Below, piece by piece: positions 38,672 to 50,059 of a DNA stretch of 64,000 bases. The position numbers and the translations under genes are program-made. The stretch covers positions 3,844,001 to 3,908,000 of the forward strand of contig JASJZH010000004.1 in the NCBI GenBank assembly GCA_037178975.1, given 5' to 3'. The first letter of the stretch is position 1. Every line of letters starts with the position of its first letter. Source of the DNA: Oscheius tipulae (taxonomy: Eukaryota; Nematoda; Chromadorea; Rhabditida; Rhabditidae). The notes under the pieces were generated by a model. It was given only the letters and a program-made list of their open reading frames with translations. It did not search any database and had not been told where the DNA came from.

Positions 38672-40017
38672 TCACCGGATGTTGAGACTCTTCTTGGCAG
38701 TAGCAACAACATGAGCAGGGGTAGGAAGAGCAGCAGACTCCAAATGCTGACTGTATGGCATAGGTACATCGACTCCCGTCACACGTAGAAGAGGTGCATC
38801 GAGATGATCGAATGCTTCACTTTCCATCACTTGGGCACCAATTTCAGCTCCGATTCCTGAATATGAACTATGAAAATCAATAAGTACGGTTACCGCAGAA
38901 AGGCCAGCCGGTCTCGATGGTCACAAGATGGTTAGTTTTCATGATAGAGTTCTTGATCGTATCGAAATCAAGTGGACGAAGAGTACGAAGATTGATGACC
39001 TCAGCTTCAACGCCGACAGATGCGAGCTCTTTGGCAGCTTCCAGAGCAAGCTCGACACCCTTGGAGAAGGCAACGAGGGTAATATGCTTTCCTTCACTAT
39101 AAAAACGATTAAACGATGAGAAGAGAAGAGATACATACCGTTCGATTTTTGCTTTTCCAATCGGCAGGACAAAATCCTCGGAAAGAACTTCATCGGGGAC
39201 TGGGAATGATTGTCCATAAAGAATTTCGTTTTCTAGGAAGACGACGGGGTTATCGTCACGAATGGCAGCCTTCAGCAGACCCTTAGCATCCTCCGAATTA
39301 TAGGGAGTCACAACCTGAGAAAACGATTACAAAAGGCAAGTTATTTATCACCTTCAATCCTGGACAGTGAGCAAACCATGAAGAAAAGTCTTGGGAATGC
39401 TGAGCGGCGACTCCAGCAGCAGCCCCATTGGGACCACGGAAAACAATTGGTACAGGAACCTATAAAAATGCTGTTATGTGAAGATGTGCAATCTGTACTC
39501 TTCCAGCCGACATGTAAAATGTTTTGGCCGCGCTGTTAATGATCTGATCGATAGCCTGCATGGAGAAGTTGAATGTCATGAATTCGCAGATAGGACGAAG
39601 ACCGGCAAAGGCAGCTCCTACAGCAATTCCTGGAAAAGTCAGACTTGACTTTCGAGAAGAAAATGAACACGAACCGGCAAATCCCATTTCAGTAATAGGT
39701 GTGTCGATGATTCTTTTGTCTCCGTGTTTCTTCCATAGTCCTTTTGAAACCTTGATCACAGGGTGTACAGAAAAAAAATAGCATTACTAACCTTGTAGGC
39801 TCCGTCGTATTGTGCGACCTCTTCACCAAGCAAAAAGACGCGCTCGTCTCTGCGAATTTCTTCGTCCATGGCCTGATTGAGCGCATCACGGACAGTCATA
39901 GCCAAAATAAAATGTTTTTTTTGTAAAAATGGAAAACTTACAGGAAGCCATCCTCTTGCTGCCGTTGGTCTTTGCGAGATTGGCTACAACAAGACGACTG
40001 CATTTATTCAGAGCCAT
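38672..40017 (-). CDS. pdhb-1: Pyruvate dehydrogenase E1 component subunit beta
   Basis: Minus-strand gene starting [20 protein letters not shown] at 40017 (basic, Ser/Asn-rich mitochondrial presequence) and ending [18 protein letters not shown] at 38672. The transketolase-like fold is clear: [99 protein letters not shown] and [14 protein letters not shown]. This subunit contributes the Glu that activates thiamine diphosphate and pairs with E1 alpha in the mitochondrial matrix complex that turns pyruvate into acetyl-CoA. Length and motif order are full. Its start lies about 350 bp from the divergent CLUAP1 gene. Confidence 0.95.
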
Positions 40018-40331
40018 TTTCGGATATTACCTGAATATATTTTACATAAATTAAATTAAAAAATGAAGAAAAATGAGATGCCTTGTCTGAACAAATAAAG
40101 TTTATTGAGAGTCCTCCACCGCCCAAATTTGCATACGCAAAAGTGCGTCTCGTATTATCTTGCTACAGTAACAGAAAAATCTACATAGGTTAAAGGCAAA
40201 TGTACTGCCCTTTCAGAATATGAGGAAACTTTTTGCTTCCATTGATGTGGCCATGCAAAGATGAATGTAGACAGGAAAAACACGAATAACATTTAGGGAT
40301 TGTTGTTTCAAAATTTGTAAGGGGCATCTTG

Positions 40332-40345
40332 GTTACTATAGCAAC
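40332..40345 (+). promoter_or_regulatory. X-box, RFX/DAF-19 site of the IFT gene
   Basis: GTTACTATAGCAAC fits the X-box consensus RYYNYY-WW-RRNRAC at every position and ends 20 nt before the CLUAP1 start codon. DAF-19 uses X-boxes to turn on intraflagellar-transport genes in ciliated neurons. Its place in front of an IFT gene makes a chance match unlikely. The interval 40018-40365 that holds it is also the presumptive promoter of the divergent pyruvate dehydrogenase gene. Confidence 0.8.
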
Positions 40346-40365
40346 GAGCAACTGCGTCAAACAAC

Positions 40366-41835
40366 ATGTCCTTCCGAGAATTAAGAAGTAAGTTTTTATT
40401 TAACTTCACTGATATGAACGTGAAGATCTCTGTGAAATGATGCGTACACTGGGTTATCCCCGTCTTCTGTCAATTGAAAACTTCCGAACACCAAACTTTC
40501 CTTTGGTGGCCGAGCTATTGGAATGGATCGTGAAAAGATTTGAACCTAATACTTTTCTGAACAATCAAGATGTCGAATCGGAACAAGATCGGGTCCTTTT
40601 CATCAAGCAGGCGGTCATTCTACTTCTACAAAACTCGAGACTAAAACTCAATCCTCGGAAACTGTATCAGGCCGACGGACATGCTGTCCAAGAGATCCTT
40701 CCAGCCATCAAACTTCTCTACGACTCTGTCAAAAATGAACCAACCGATGATTTACACAACCAATGGAACGTGATAAAATCCAAGTTGAATGCCAAAGTTC
40801 GTTAGGGGCATGACTAGCAAAGTTTTTATTCAGAAACAAGACGTACGAGTCGCCAGACAACTTTCTTCGCAACTTCCTCAGACAGGGGCAGCTCTACATG
40901 ATTTGCTTTCCAAGGAACTCTACTTTCGAGTTTGACACCCTCTTTCGGAAACAGAAAAATTTCAGAAACAAAGGAATCGAGCAACCTCACGTCCTGTTCC
41001 TTTGGCAGAAGCGGAGAAAAGTCTCCAGCAGAGCATCAATCTGATTGCGGATGAAACGAAAGACATCACTCACAAACTGAACAATGTGGCCAACGACGAA
41101 CAGAATCTGGATGAGAAGATCGACAGGAAAAAGAGAGAATTCGAACAGATGCAAAAGAGATTCGCGAAACTACAGGTTGGTGGTTCGACTGGCTGATAAG
41201 GTGGTCTGTTTTACAGCAATTCCGGCCACAGTACATGGACGAGTACGAGAAATACGAGGAGAGACTCAAAGAGTTGTATAAGGTGAAACACTTATTGATT
41301 CTGATTATATTGTAGTTAGGAATATGTGGTCAAGTTCCGCAATTTGACCTATCTTCAACAACTCAACTTGGAAATGGAAAGACTCGATAGACAGAGACAG
41401 GTAAGCACTTTTGGTCTGACTAGACAGCGAAGTTTGAGGCGGATGCGGAAAGAAGCATGAGACAGGTGGTCGAAAAGATGCGGTTCGAGCAGAACAACTC
41501 TCCTCCGTAAGTTTCTCTTATTTCAGACCCAGTAGTTTATTCAGATTGGATCTGGTCGAAGAGTTGGAAGTTCCCCCAATCAATCAGGACCGACGACCAT
41601 GTGAGTTTTTAGCATTCGCCAGCTGTGCCAGCTGTTCTACAGTACTCTCACTATTTCAGCTCGTCGTGTGTTTGGAAATATGACAGGCGTGGGAGATGAC
41701 GAAGACGAGGAAGAGGACGATGAAGATCTGGAAAACGAATTGGGTTTGATAAGTGACGACGAGAAGGACATGATGTTGGAAGAAGAACGAGACGTTGACG
41801 AGAAAGCAGAACTCAGCAGTGGAGACGACTTTTAA
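40366..41835 (+). CDS. dyf-3: Clusterin-associated protein 1, IFT-B subunit IFT38 (DYF-3)
   Basis: About eight exons; start MSFRELRK at 40366, stop at 41833-41835. The N-terminal calponin-homology-like CLUAP1 domain reads [38 protein letters not shown] and [21 protein letters not shown] coiled coil follows ([40 protein letters not shown]; then [20 protein letters not shown]). The C-terminus is very acidic ([20 protein letters not shown]). CLUAP1 is a peripheral IFT-B protein needed for cilium assembly; dyf-3 is the C. elegans gene and is expressed under DAF-19. The X-box directly upstream agrees. Confidence 0.93.
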
Positions 41836-41884
41836 TACAATTAATGACATGTTTGATTGATATGAAATAAAAGACACGATTGGA

Positions 41885-44674
41885 TCATGGATGGATCATG
41901 GATAGGTTGCTTCCGTTGCGGCTCTCGTAAAAGTTCTCCTTTAAGCGCAACTGTTCTCGAAGTTTGGTCAAACGCTCAAGCGTTTCCTTCTGTCGGTCAG
42001 AAGACTTTTTGAGATTGAATGATCTGTAGGCAGGGTTCTGAAAAGAGGAATATAGGAAAGTAATGAGTATCACAAACCATGCTCCGGTACTTGTTCAGAT
42101 TTGGTGACTCTGTCGGCGAGGAGAGGTTCTGTACTGACCCACGTAGATTACATAGAGATCCTTTGAGAGAAGTCATCGAGGATTGACGAGAGAGATTGGC
42201 CTCATCTCGACGACGGATATCTGGTGAAAGGCGATCCTCGCCGTGGTGAGTACATCCCTTCTCGGCCAACTTCTTTGAATAGACTGTTGAGGACAGAGGA
42301 GAATTGGGAGTCGAAGAAGTGGGAGAAGAGAATGCGCTACGACTTCTCATCTGAATTATTTGCTTGGGTTTTTTCAGAGATTTACTCACCCTTGTAAACA
42401 GTTCTCCAGCGGCGTTCAATGGAGCTGACTTGACCTCGTCGTCAACCAAGATTTTAGGAATTGGGGACTTTCTGAACTTCTCGATAAAAGACAGATTGTC
42501 CAAAGACTCACAGATTCTCTGTCTTGCTGACTGACATCATATTGTCGCAGTTCGAAGTGACGAGAGGGCCATCATGCATGGTTCGCATCCGTCTGGATCG
42601 CGTGGAAATGGGAGTGAAGAGGGGGTTCTGAATCGTAAATGGTCAAAGCATGAGGAACTGATGAAAGAAATTGATTGTTTGGGGAATCTCGCTTACGTGG
42701 ACTGTTGAAAACAGCAAAGATAGGGGAAGGAAGGTCTCAATAACCAGAAGAAGAGAACTCGATCAGAAATGTCGTTCGACCGACGGATCCTTTTGATGAT
42801 TAATGGTACGAGCGAACGGACAGAGGGCGCTACAATAGCAAAAGAAGATCAATAAGCTTCAAGCCGTTTTAAAAGACAAGACGTGGGAACAACTCTCGAA
42901 AAGCGTCGTTATCAAAGGCTTGTTTGGAGGAAGTAAAGGCGATTAGTTCGATTAGGAATTTGCCCATTCCGTGTTGCAATCGGCCAGCTACCGGATTCAG
43001 TGACAAAGTGACGAATTTCGTTGATTTGGGATTCATCGATTTGTGAAAAGAAGACTGAGTGGGGCCAAATGATAAGAAAGGCATCCACTGACGGAGTAAT
43101 GAAAGAGTGATCTAATTAAAATGAGATAAGAGAAACTGAATCAGAGTGGGTGGAAGTGGCATCTGGACTCGGACAGCGTAAAAGAGACCGGATAGATCCT
43201 GAGGAGGACAAGGCGCGAGCAATGTGTACATAGCAATTCTTGACAATAACAGCTGAGGGACGACGCCCCCTCTCGATTTGCATAGGCTAGGTGGAAATAG
43301 GAGACGGCAATATACTCACAGTTATGGTGTGGGAGACTGATGGTGAGTGGAGGGAGGAAGTCATTCTGAAACATAACAGTCATTTTCAACCAGAATACCT
43401 GGAGGGTAATCGAAGACTTTTACTGCGGCGGAAAGTGTCCTCATGACTGTACGCAGAGGCGGCTTCTTGTGACTTTTCCTCTCTCACCATGTTCTCCTTC
43501 TCGCCACTGTCTTCCTTATAGACAGCGAAAGTACAGTCGGGAACATGGTCGTTGCCGAATGACGAAGAACGGGATCGAGTCTGAACAATATCATCTTATG
43601 TTAGTAAAAGACAGAAGATACCTGGATTTTACTAGGAAGATGATTGTCATTCAAATCGAGGGACTCCTTCTTCTTCGACAATAAACTCTTCCTCTCCTTC
43701 AGACTTTCCCAATCCAGCTTCTTCTGTTTTTCCCATTGAGAAATCTGAGATTCGAATGGAACTTTTCATAGAAAACATTACCTGTTTGAAAACTTCTTCG
43801 CCAGTCTGGCTGTCTACTCCGAGCAGTTTCTGTTCCAGTTCGTCTTTTCTCTCACTCCCGTCAATCACATGCTTGTACAATTTGGCCTTTCTCAATACTT
43901 CCGCGTCTTTTTGAGCCTTCTCCAGGGCCTTCAGAACGGCCTCGTGGCGTCTATCCAGAGACTAAAAGAACAACCTGTGTATTATCCTACTTCGAAAAGC
44001 CAACTTTGCGAAGCTCTTCCTCCCTTTCTTCCGTTAATCGACGTTCCTCTTCCTCTTTCATCAACTTCTCCTTTTGTTCGTTCTCAAACCTCTGAAGTTT
44101 GTCCTCCGCTGTATCGTGTCTTAATCTCGTATTGGTCAAAGAAAATTCTTCCAAAACCTGATTGTATGCTCTCTCTGAACTTCTCTACTGGTTGAATATT
44201 GAGATGTAATCATGCTGATGTCATCTTGTCTGACTGAAGTCTCTTGGAAAGTTCTGACGTCTTGCGTTGGAGGTTCTGATCCATAGAACGAGGTTGACAG
44301 GGCAGGAACGGAATAGTGTTGCAGGTTTTGCAGCATAGTTACAGGACAGGCAGCTTCCTTATTAATTTCACCAATCATCTTAAAACTGGAACTTCTAAAA
44401 AATAACAATATCTACTCACATGAAGCGGCATTGGAACTGGTCCTTGAGGTAAAAAATTGTACATGTACATTGGCGGACAGCTTTGGAACTGGGGAGCCAT
44501 CCCCATTGGTGCCTACAAAACCAACTGAACAAGAAAGAGACAAAGTCGAACCTGGTAGGGAAGAAGGGGGTTCACATAGCAGAAATTGGGTGGAATCAAT
44601 TGATTGACAGCCGGCTGAGGTCGAGGTTCAGATGAATCAGTCTGTTCCACTACATGTTCCACTGCCGCATGAAC
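41885..44674 (-). CDS. Coiled-coil, Ser-rich protein, function unknown (5' end unresolved)
   Basis: A chain of minus-strand exons ends SNLSMIHP at 41885. The most 5' exon I can place begins at 44674 with VHAAVEHVVEQTDSSEPRPQ, but no start codon is certain; in-frame Met residues follow in APMGMAPQFQSCPPMYMYNF. The middle is a charged coil (SLDRRHEAVLKALEKAQKDA, EVLRKAKLYKHVIDGSERKD, ISQWEKQKKLDWESLKERKS). The C-terminal third is Ser/Arg-rich (RQSSMTSLKGSLCNLRGSVQ, then SDRQKETLERLTKLREQLRL). A ~600 bp interval around 42700-43310 seems to be an intron. It may be a cytoskeletal or centrosomal protein given its composition, but no domain supports that. It could also belong with the exons at 45800-46605. 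Confidence 0.5.
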
Positions 44675-44766
44675 CTGGAAGAGATGCTTGAGATATGGGA
44701 TTCGCAAAAAAGATAGGGTATTTGGTAAAGTCCTGTCTAAAAAATAGCACTGACATTAGTGAAAGT

Positions 44767-45753
44767 TTATTGTTCTATCCCAGAAGATTTTTGTTCATCG
44801 GAATCGAGTCTCTTCTCCATTTCTTTCAATTGGAAATCTTGTTGTTCCTGTATTCCCAGAAGTGTTCCCATTATGATCCGGAATTGCTGATCAACATCTT
44901 CCTTCACACCATCTTGAAGTTTCTCCGTTAGTTGCTCAATTGTCTCCTGATCCTTCTTCTTTTCCTGAGCAAATTTCCTTCTTTCCAGAGAAATCTGAAC
45001 ATCTTTCTCTCGAAGCTGCTTTTCCATCTCGGTCTTCTCCACCATCAAGTCTCTTGATCTCTCATCTGACGTCTTCAGATGCTCTCGTAGTTGGGAGATT
45101 TCTTGTTTTTGGCCCTCAAATATCTGTCGAGCCTCATCTAGCTGTTGCCTCGCAACAAAGATACTGTGGACTGCTTCATCTTTCTCCGCTTGCAATCCTC
45201 TACTTCGTACGGTCAATTCCTCACACTTCTTCACAATTGTCTCATTCCTCTTCGTTAATTCGCCGACTCTTTCTCTGCTCACGCCCTGTTCCATTTCGAA
45301 GAATTTCACCTTCTCCCGTAGCTTCTCCAACTCGACCATCTGCCCATTGACTTGAGCTCTCAACTGCGTGTTCGTACTCTCGATGTTAGCCGTTCTCATC
45401 TGACTTTCTCGCAGTTTGTGGTCCATTCCGGAGGAGTTCAGTCGTGTTCTGTCCAACTCCTCTCTGATTCGGCTGTACTCATGTCGTGCTCTGTGCGCAT
45501 CAGATTCTACGGCTGTTGCTCTCGCCTGAGTCAAATAGAGTTCGTTTCTGAGTGTAGCAATCTCATGGTCTGCTTGTGGATTGTAGGTGGATGGACCAGC
45601 TGCGAAGAGCGGATTGATATGGACGAGAGAATTGCTTCGACTTCTGTGACGACGATTTTTCTTCTTCTTGTGACGATGTCTTCTTCGCGACGAAGATCGA
45701 CTTCGATCTCGAACTTCTCGTGAACGGGAGCGATGTCTTCGACTGTCAGACAT
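44767..45753 (-). CDS. Intronless coiled-coil protein with an SR-like N-terminus (328 aa)
   Basis: One uninterrupted 329-codon frame, exceptional here because most other long genes are cut by short introns. The N-terminus is Arg/Ser-rich (MSDSRRHRSRSREVRDRSRS, then RRRHRHKKKKNRRHRSRSNS), resembling splicing-factor RS domains. The remaining ~270 residues are a continuous coiled coil (for example LREHLKTSDERSRDLMVEKT and QISLERRKFAQEKKKDQETI). It ends SDEQKSSGIEQ. No RRM or catalytic domain is present. Possible roles are an RNA-processing scaffold or a structural coiled-coil protein; neither is demonstrated. The open frame, codon use and clear domain layering make it very likely to be real. Confidence 0.75.
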   Translation of the reverse strand: MSDSRRHRSRSREVRDRSRSSSRRRHRHKKKKNRRHRSRSNSLVHINPLFAAGPSTYNPQADHEIATLRNELYLTQARATAVESDAHRARHEYSRIREELDRTRLNSSGMDHKLRESQMRTANIESTNTQLRAQVNGQMVELEKLREKVKFFEMEQGVSRERVGELTKRNETIVKKCEELTVRSRGLQAEKDEAVHSIFVARQQLDEARQIFEGQKQEISQLREHLKTSDERSRDLMVEKTEMEKQLREKDVQISLERRKFAQEKKKDQETIEQLTEKLQDGVKEDVDQQFRIIMGTLLGIQEQQDFQLKEMEKRLDSDEQKSSGIEQ

Positions 45754-45799
45754 TCAAAAGCAGTCAGATATAAGAATAAACGCTCTAATCGAGTCTGGT

Positions 45800-46605
45800 A
45801 CCAACCTCTGTCTCTTGATGGACTTGTTTCTTTGATGCAGTATCGACGGAAGTGCTCTGAAAAATGGAAATTATGATGAGCAAACAGAAGTCGCTTTATC
45901 GGACACGGGCTACCGGTTCTAATCAGAAGCCTAATGAGCCGCAAATCATGAGTCAACAAGCTTGGGTTCGATTTATGCAAACCGTTCATTAGACTACCGA
46001 CCAAACAATCGATCGAAGGAGCCAGCTGTCACATTAGGCGTACCCAATGATCCGGCACACCTGCGGACAGTCTGACGTCCGTTGGTGCATCTCATTTGAC
46101 AAAAACGAGTTTGGAGGAATCTGGTGAGGCTTGTGAGAAAGATCTTACCTCTCGTCTCTCGCTCTTTTTGTTCGGGGATCCACAGCCGGGCCGGCCAAAT
46201 GGGAACCAAGGAGTCTGTTCTTCGGCTGAAAGAGGTCTCTTTAGAACAATAGGTAGAACAATACCGCGTTCTCGGTTCCACTGAGCTTGTTTCTTTTTGA
46301 GAAGAGAGTCCTCGTGGGACATCAATCGATGTCTGAAAGGTTATGTTATTGGAATATAATGAAGACGAGATAGAAATCAGTGTAGGGCCAGCTGGTCGGG
46401 GAAAGGCCTTGCCTCGTCTAGCCTTGCCCCGCCTCCGCCTACTGTTCGCAATAAAGACTGTCGGATGGATGAATGGGAAAGAAGCAACGTGTCCGGGACG
46501 ACGATTATTCGGACCGTTACGACGGAAGATGATATTTGCGGAGGGAATGAGGTGGCAGCGAAAGGTTGGCAAGAGCATATTCATTTCAAATAACCAGTGA
46601 TAAGA
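45800..46605 (-). CDS. Probable exons of an unidentified gene
   Basis: Several minus-strand segments look coding and have good splice ends. One reads SHEDSLLKKKQAQWNRER (about 46270-46330, after a CCTTTCAG acceptor). The next is SAEEQTPWFPFGRPGCGSPN followed by KKSERRE (about 46150-46240). The third is RRCAGSLGTPNVTAGSFDRL (about 46010-46075). Phases between the second and third fit (phase 0), but neither a start codon nor the downstream continuation was found, and the following short exon near 45830-45880 is ambiguous. The long frame from 46584 is probably a shadow. These exons might be the 5' part of the coiled-coil gene that ends at 41885, with the intronless gene lying between. Confidence 0.35.
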
Positions 46606-47727
46606 CTGCTAGGCGCCGTCGACTATGATAGCAAAGACACAAAAAAGGGTCGTTTCGATCGAAACAAACAAGTTCGATTTGAGGATTTCGCGTCTCTGAT
46701 CGAAAGCGGCTAGAAACTGATTGGTTCGAAGAAATGATCTGTGGACATTGTTTAGATACAGAAAGTCAAACGCCAAGAAAGAAGCTCCTTTTGAGCCGAT
46801 TCAGATCCTAGATAAAAACACAGCTAAACCCTTTTTCAAAAAAGCGTGCACCAGTTGTTCTGACTGCGCGGTAGGACCTGCTTCAGCTCAACCAGACGAT
46901 CGCAGAGATAATATGACAGCAGTTCTATAGGATTCCATTCAATGTGACAATGAGCAGTTAGGCTAGATAAGACGAGTAACTGACGAGTGTGAGTAAAAAT
47001 GGTAGAGGCTAGTATCGGAGATCTTGTAAACCTCCGTTTCATATCGAGCGACCTGTGAATAGAATATTTCTAGTGCTCTGGATTAGATAGGAATCGACAC
47101 GGAGTAGAAATATAGGAATGTCATATCCTTTGAAAAACATCTGAAAGCCAGTTTTCTTCAATGTAATTTGCTAGAGGCGTTTGCAACTGAACGCTCGTCA
47201 AAAAACGTATGAGATTTTGAGTGAACTTTTAGTGAAGGTTTAGTTTTTCGGCTTCAAGTAGACGGTAAAACATGACAAGAACACAAACAATTTCGATTTA
47301 TAGGTACCAGAACTCTGGAAGTATCGGGATGGGAGATGGATTGAGAAGTCAGTATGATACGCAATTAGTTCAACACTCTCTTGCGAATGTACGCTTCGAA
47401 TAATCGCTGTATTTGGTGCTCTTCCCTTGCCCCCTTGTTTTCCCTAACAACCGAGTTTCGAATACAATCCTTTCGAAAGAGTCACTCCACAGTCGAATGA
47501 GTTATTTCCTTCTTACCCAGGTCATTCAGAGTAGAGTCCGAACCAGCTGATGGCGCGACATGCCAGACAGCACGTGGTCATGTCTCCTTCAGTTCTCCCA
47601 CGTGGTCTGTTCTCAACCCCACCCCGCCTCTAGCCCCCCAGCACGCGCCTTTTTGCGGAAATCACCCCATCCCTGTCTTGCACTGCGATTCCGGTTCAGT
47701 TCGTTCATTCTACTCTGTTCTTTCAGA
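46606..47727. other. Intergenic region
   Basis: About 1.1 kb upstream of PNPLA8. A 69-codon frame at 46721-46930 has no features. No RNA gene, repeat or transposon was recognised. The last bases (TTCTTTCAG then ATG) form a splice-type acceptor for the downstream gene. Confidence 0.4.
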
Positions 47728-50059
47728 ATGAGCCTTCAATGTAGACCAGCTATTTCCAATTCTGTCAGATTGATATCTCTATCCAGAGAAACCTCCATTA
47801 CAACTGCTATTCCAAGGTGAGTCTTTTTCAAATCTTTCTTTTTCAATACTGCCGCCGTTCCATTTAAAAAAAACGAAAAAGGCGCTAGAACGCTTTTTAA
47901 ATTTTCCGAGTTTGAAAGCTCGCTTATTCATTAGCTCTGAGTAAGAATGATGACTCGATTATATTCGTCGGTACGACGGTTGGCAGGTTCAAGTTGTTTA
48001 TGAATATCTTTTTTCAGACCAGGAGGAGCAGGTCCGCCTATAAATACAAGCCCGGATGTACCTGCCGCCCCCACTTATCTTGGCTACCTATCCAAAATCA
48101 CTCAGAACATTCTTTCCCAAGTAAGATCACGCCATTTCATTTATCTTAAAAGCTCTTCTTTAAGCACGCCCTTATGTAAATCTTAATCATTTTAGGGAGC
48201 ACAAGTGCTAGGTCTATCGCCATCCCATGAAGAAAAACCGACAGTTGTTCAATCGGCGGCAGGAGGCGTTCCAGTCAAAGCACAGTAGATCATTTTTTTG
48301 TTTTTCTAGAAAGTTCATTTTAGGAGCAAAGATCGGGTGATCAAAAAGATGGAAAGTCGGGCAGAGGTATCAAACAAGGTGAATCCCCCACTTTTTTTCA
48401 CTTCAATCTCTGTTCAGACAGTAGCCCTGGTTCAAAGAATACTGGAAGCGGAATCCGTCTCTGCAGTTGTTTTTCGATTACAACAACTCAATTCGCATAT
48501 TATCAATTTCCCGGCCACACGATTAGTTGCTGCACAGGTTCGTGACACTTTTTTGTCAGCTCATTTACCCTATTTCAGGATAAACGATTGATTTCGGCGC
48601 TTATCCGGTTCGAAAAAGCCGATATCGATGTGAACGTGAAGGCAGCTTCAAGAATGTGTTTGACTCTGTGTGGCTACCAGCCTCAATTGAAAAATAAGGG
48701 AATCAATCTGCTGTGTATCGATGGAGGAGGAACTAGAGGAATGATGGGCTTGGCAGTTCTGTCTGAAATCGAGAGGCTAACCAACAAACGAGTAAGCTAT
48801 TTTTTCTTTTTTTTGAAATTGTTGATTTTTTCAGATTTGCGAGTTGTTTGACATGGTTGTTGGTGTGTCGACTGGCGGGATAATAGCCACTCTCCTTGGC
48901 ATCAAACAATATTCTGTCGCTCAAGCGAGGGATATTTACATGGAAATATCTAAAAAGTTTGTTCTCCTCTTTTTACAGACAGTATAATATCTAGGCTCTT
49001 CTACCAAACACGAGTACATGGAGCAATCGGAGTGTTGCGTTCTCACAGCTACTACGACACCAAAATGTGGATTACCTTGCTGAAAGAGCTCATTGGCGAA
49101 CACGATACTCTGATTGACTCTTCGAAGTCAAAACATGTGCCTCGAATAGCCATAGTTTCTTCGATTGTGAATTTGCCCAAAGTTGAACCCTACATCTTCC
49201 GAAACTACGAGCATCCAGCTTCGCTCGCCAGTCATTATAGAGGAGGTGTTTCTCACGTATGTTCTCTTCTAATTCATTTTTGTATAGACGGACGTTTCAG
49301 GAATTGTGGAGAGCTATCCAAGCATCTGCTGCAGCTCCCTTCTATTTCGAAGAAGTTGAACTTTCTGATGCTGGTATTCTCCTTCAAGATGGCGGTATTT
49401 ATTCGAACAACCCTTCTTCCATAGTAAGATTGTTTTAACGTTATATTGTATCATGTGTCTAGGGAGTACACGAAGCCAAGCTTCTCTGGCCAGAGGAATC
49501 TTTTCATACCGTTGTGAGTGTTGGCAACGGACGATCTGTGATGGAGCTTGCTCCCACTCTAACCTACAAATCTACAGGACTTCAAGAGAAACTGAATAGG
49601 TCTGTTGTTCATATTTACGTGGAATCTGTTCAATTATAGGATCATAGATTCCGCGACTGACACGGAAGGAGTTCACGTACGTATTCTGTTCCAAACATTG
49701 TTCTAACAAGACCTCTTTCAGAACACATTGAGAGATACGCTAGACCACAACTGCTATTTCCGGCTGAACCCTTATATGAGTATATTTTTCATCCAAACAA
49801 AATTAATAGTACACCTAGGCTATCCATACTCCCTAGACGAAATTGATCCAAAACGACTTGAGCAGATGCAACACGATGCAAGTCTTTACATCAGAAGGTA
49901 TATTGTTTCCAAAGTATGACAATAGTTTTATATTTCAGAAATCATGCGAAAATTGAAGCGGTAGCCGCGAGACTTGTGGAGAAGGCGACTTTGATGCAGG
50001 AATGGCGTAGGAAATGGTCGATTTTCCGTGACGCTCATGGACTTTACCGGCCGAAATAG
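47728..50059 (+). CDS. Calcium-independent phospholipase A2 gamma (PNPLA8-like)
   Basis: A plus-strand gene of about thirteen exons; start MSLQCRPAISNSVRLISLSR at 47728, one base after TTTCAG, and stop at 50057-50059. The first ~150 residues are poorly conserved and may hold a mitochondrial targeting signal (Arg/Ser-rich, few acids). The patatin domain follows: oxyanion loop GGGTRGMMGLAV (about 48725-48760), the nucleophile Ser in VVGVSTGGIIATLLG (about 48855-48895) and the dyad Asp in LLQDGGIYSNNPSS (about 49380-49425). LTNKRICELFDMVVGVSTGG and the C-terminal YPYSLDEIDPKRLEQMQHDA match iPLA2 gamma. It hydrolyses phospholipids, in animals at mitochondria and peroxisomes. Ser and Asp are both present. 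Some introns contain in-frame stops, so boundaries are secure. Confidence 0.9.

Noticed and set aside
38545..38769. Minus-strand frame with hydrophobic stretches, like a small membrane protein
   Set aside because: It overlaps the C-terminal exon of pyruvate dehydrogenase E1 beta out of frame and has no independent start context.
42869..43084. 71-codon minus-strand frame inside a long intron, with nearby sequence GLFYAVRVQMPLPPTLIQ
   Set aside because: It looked like an exon pair, but joining it to the flanking exons gives stops in the tested phases and no start or family match was found.
46000..46584. 196-codon minus-strand open frame
   Set aside because: A mixture of Arg and Ser without domain; another frame on the same strand gives more protein-like exons with proper splice ends.
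46660..46740. GGTTCGAA and similar sequences resembling a tRNA B box
   Set aside because: No A box at the right distance and no cloverleaf could be drawn; the same words occur inside the fold-back repeat.
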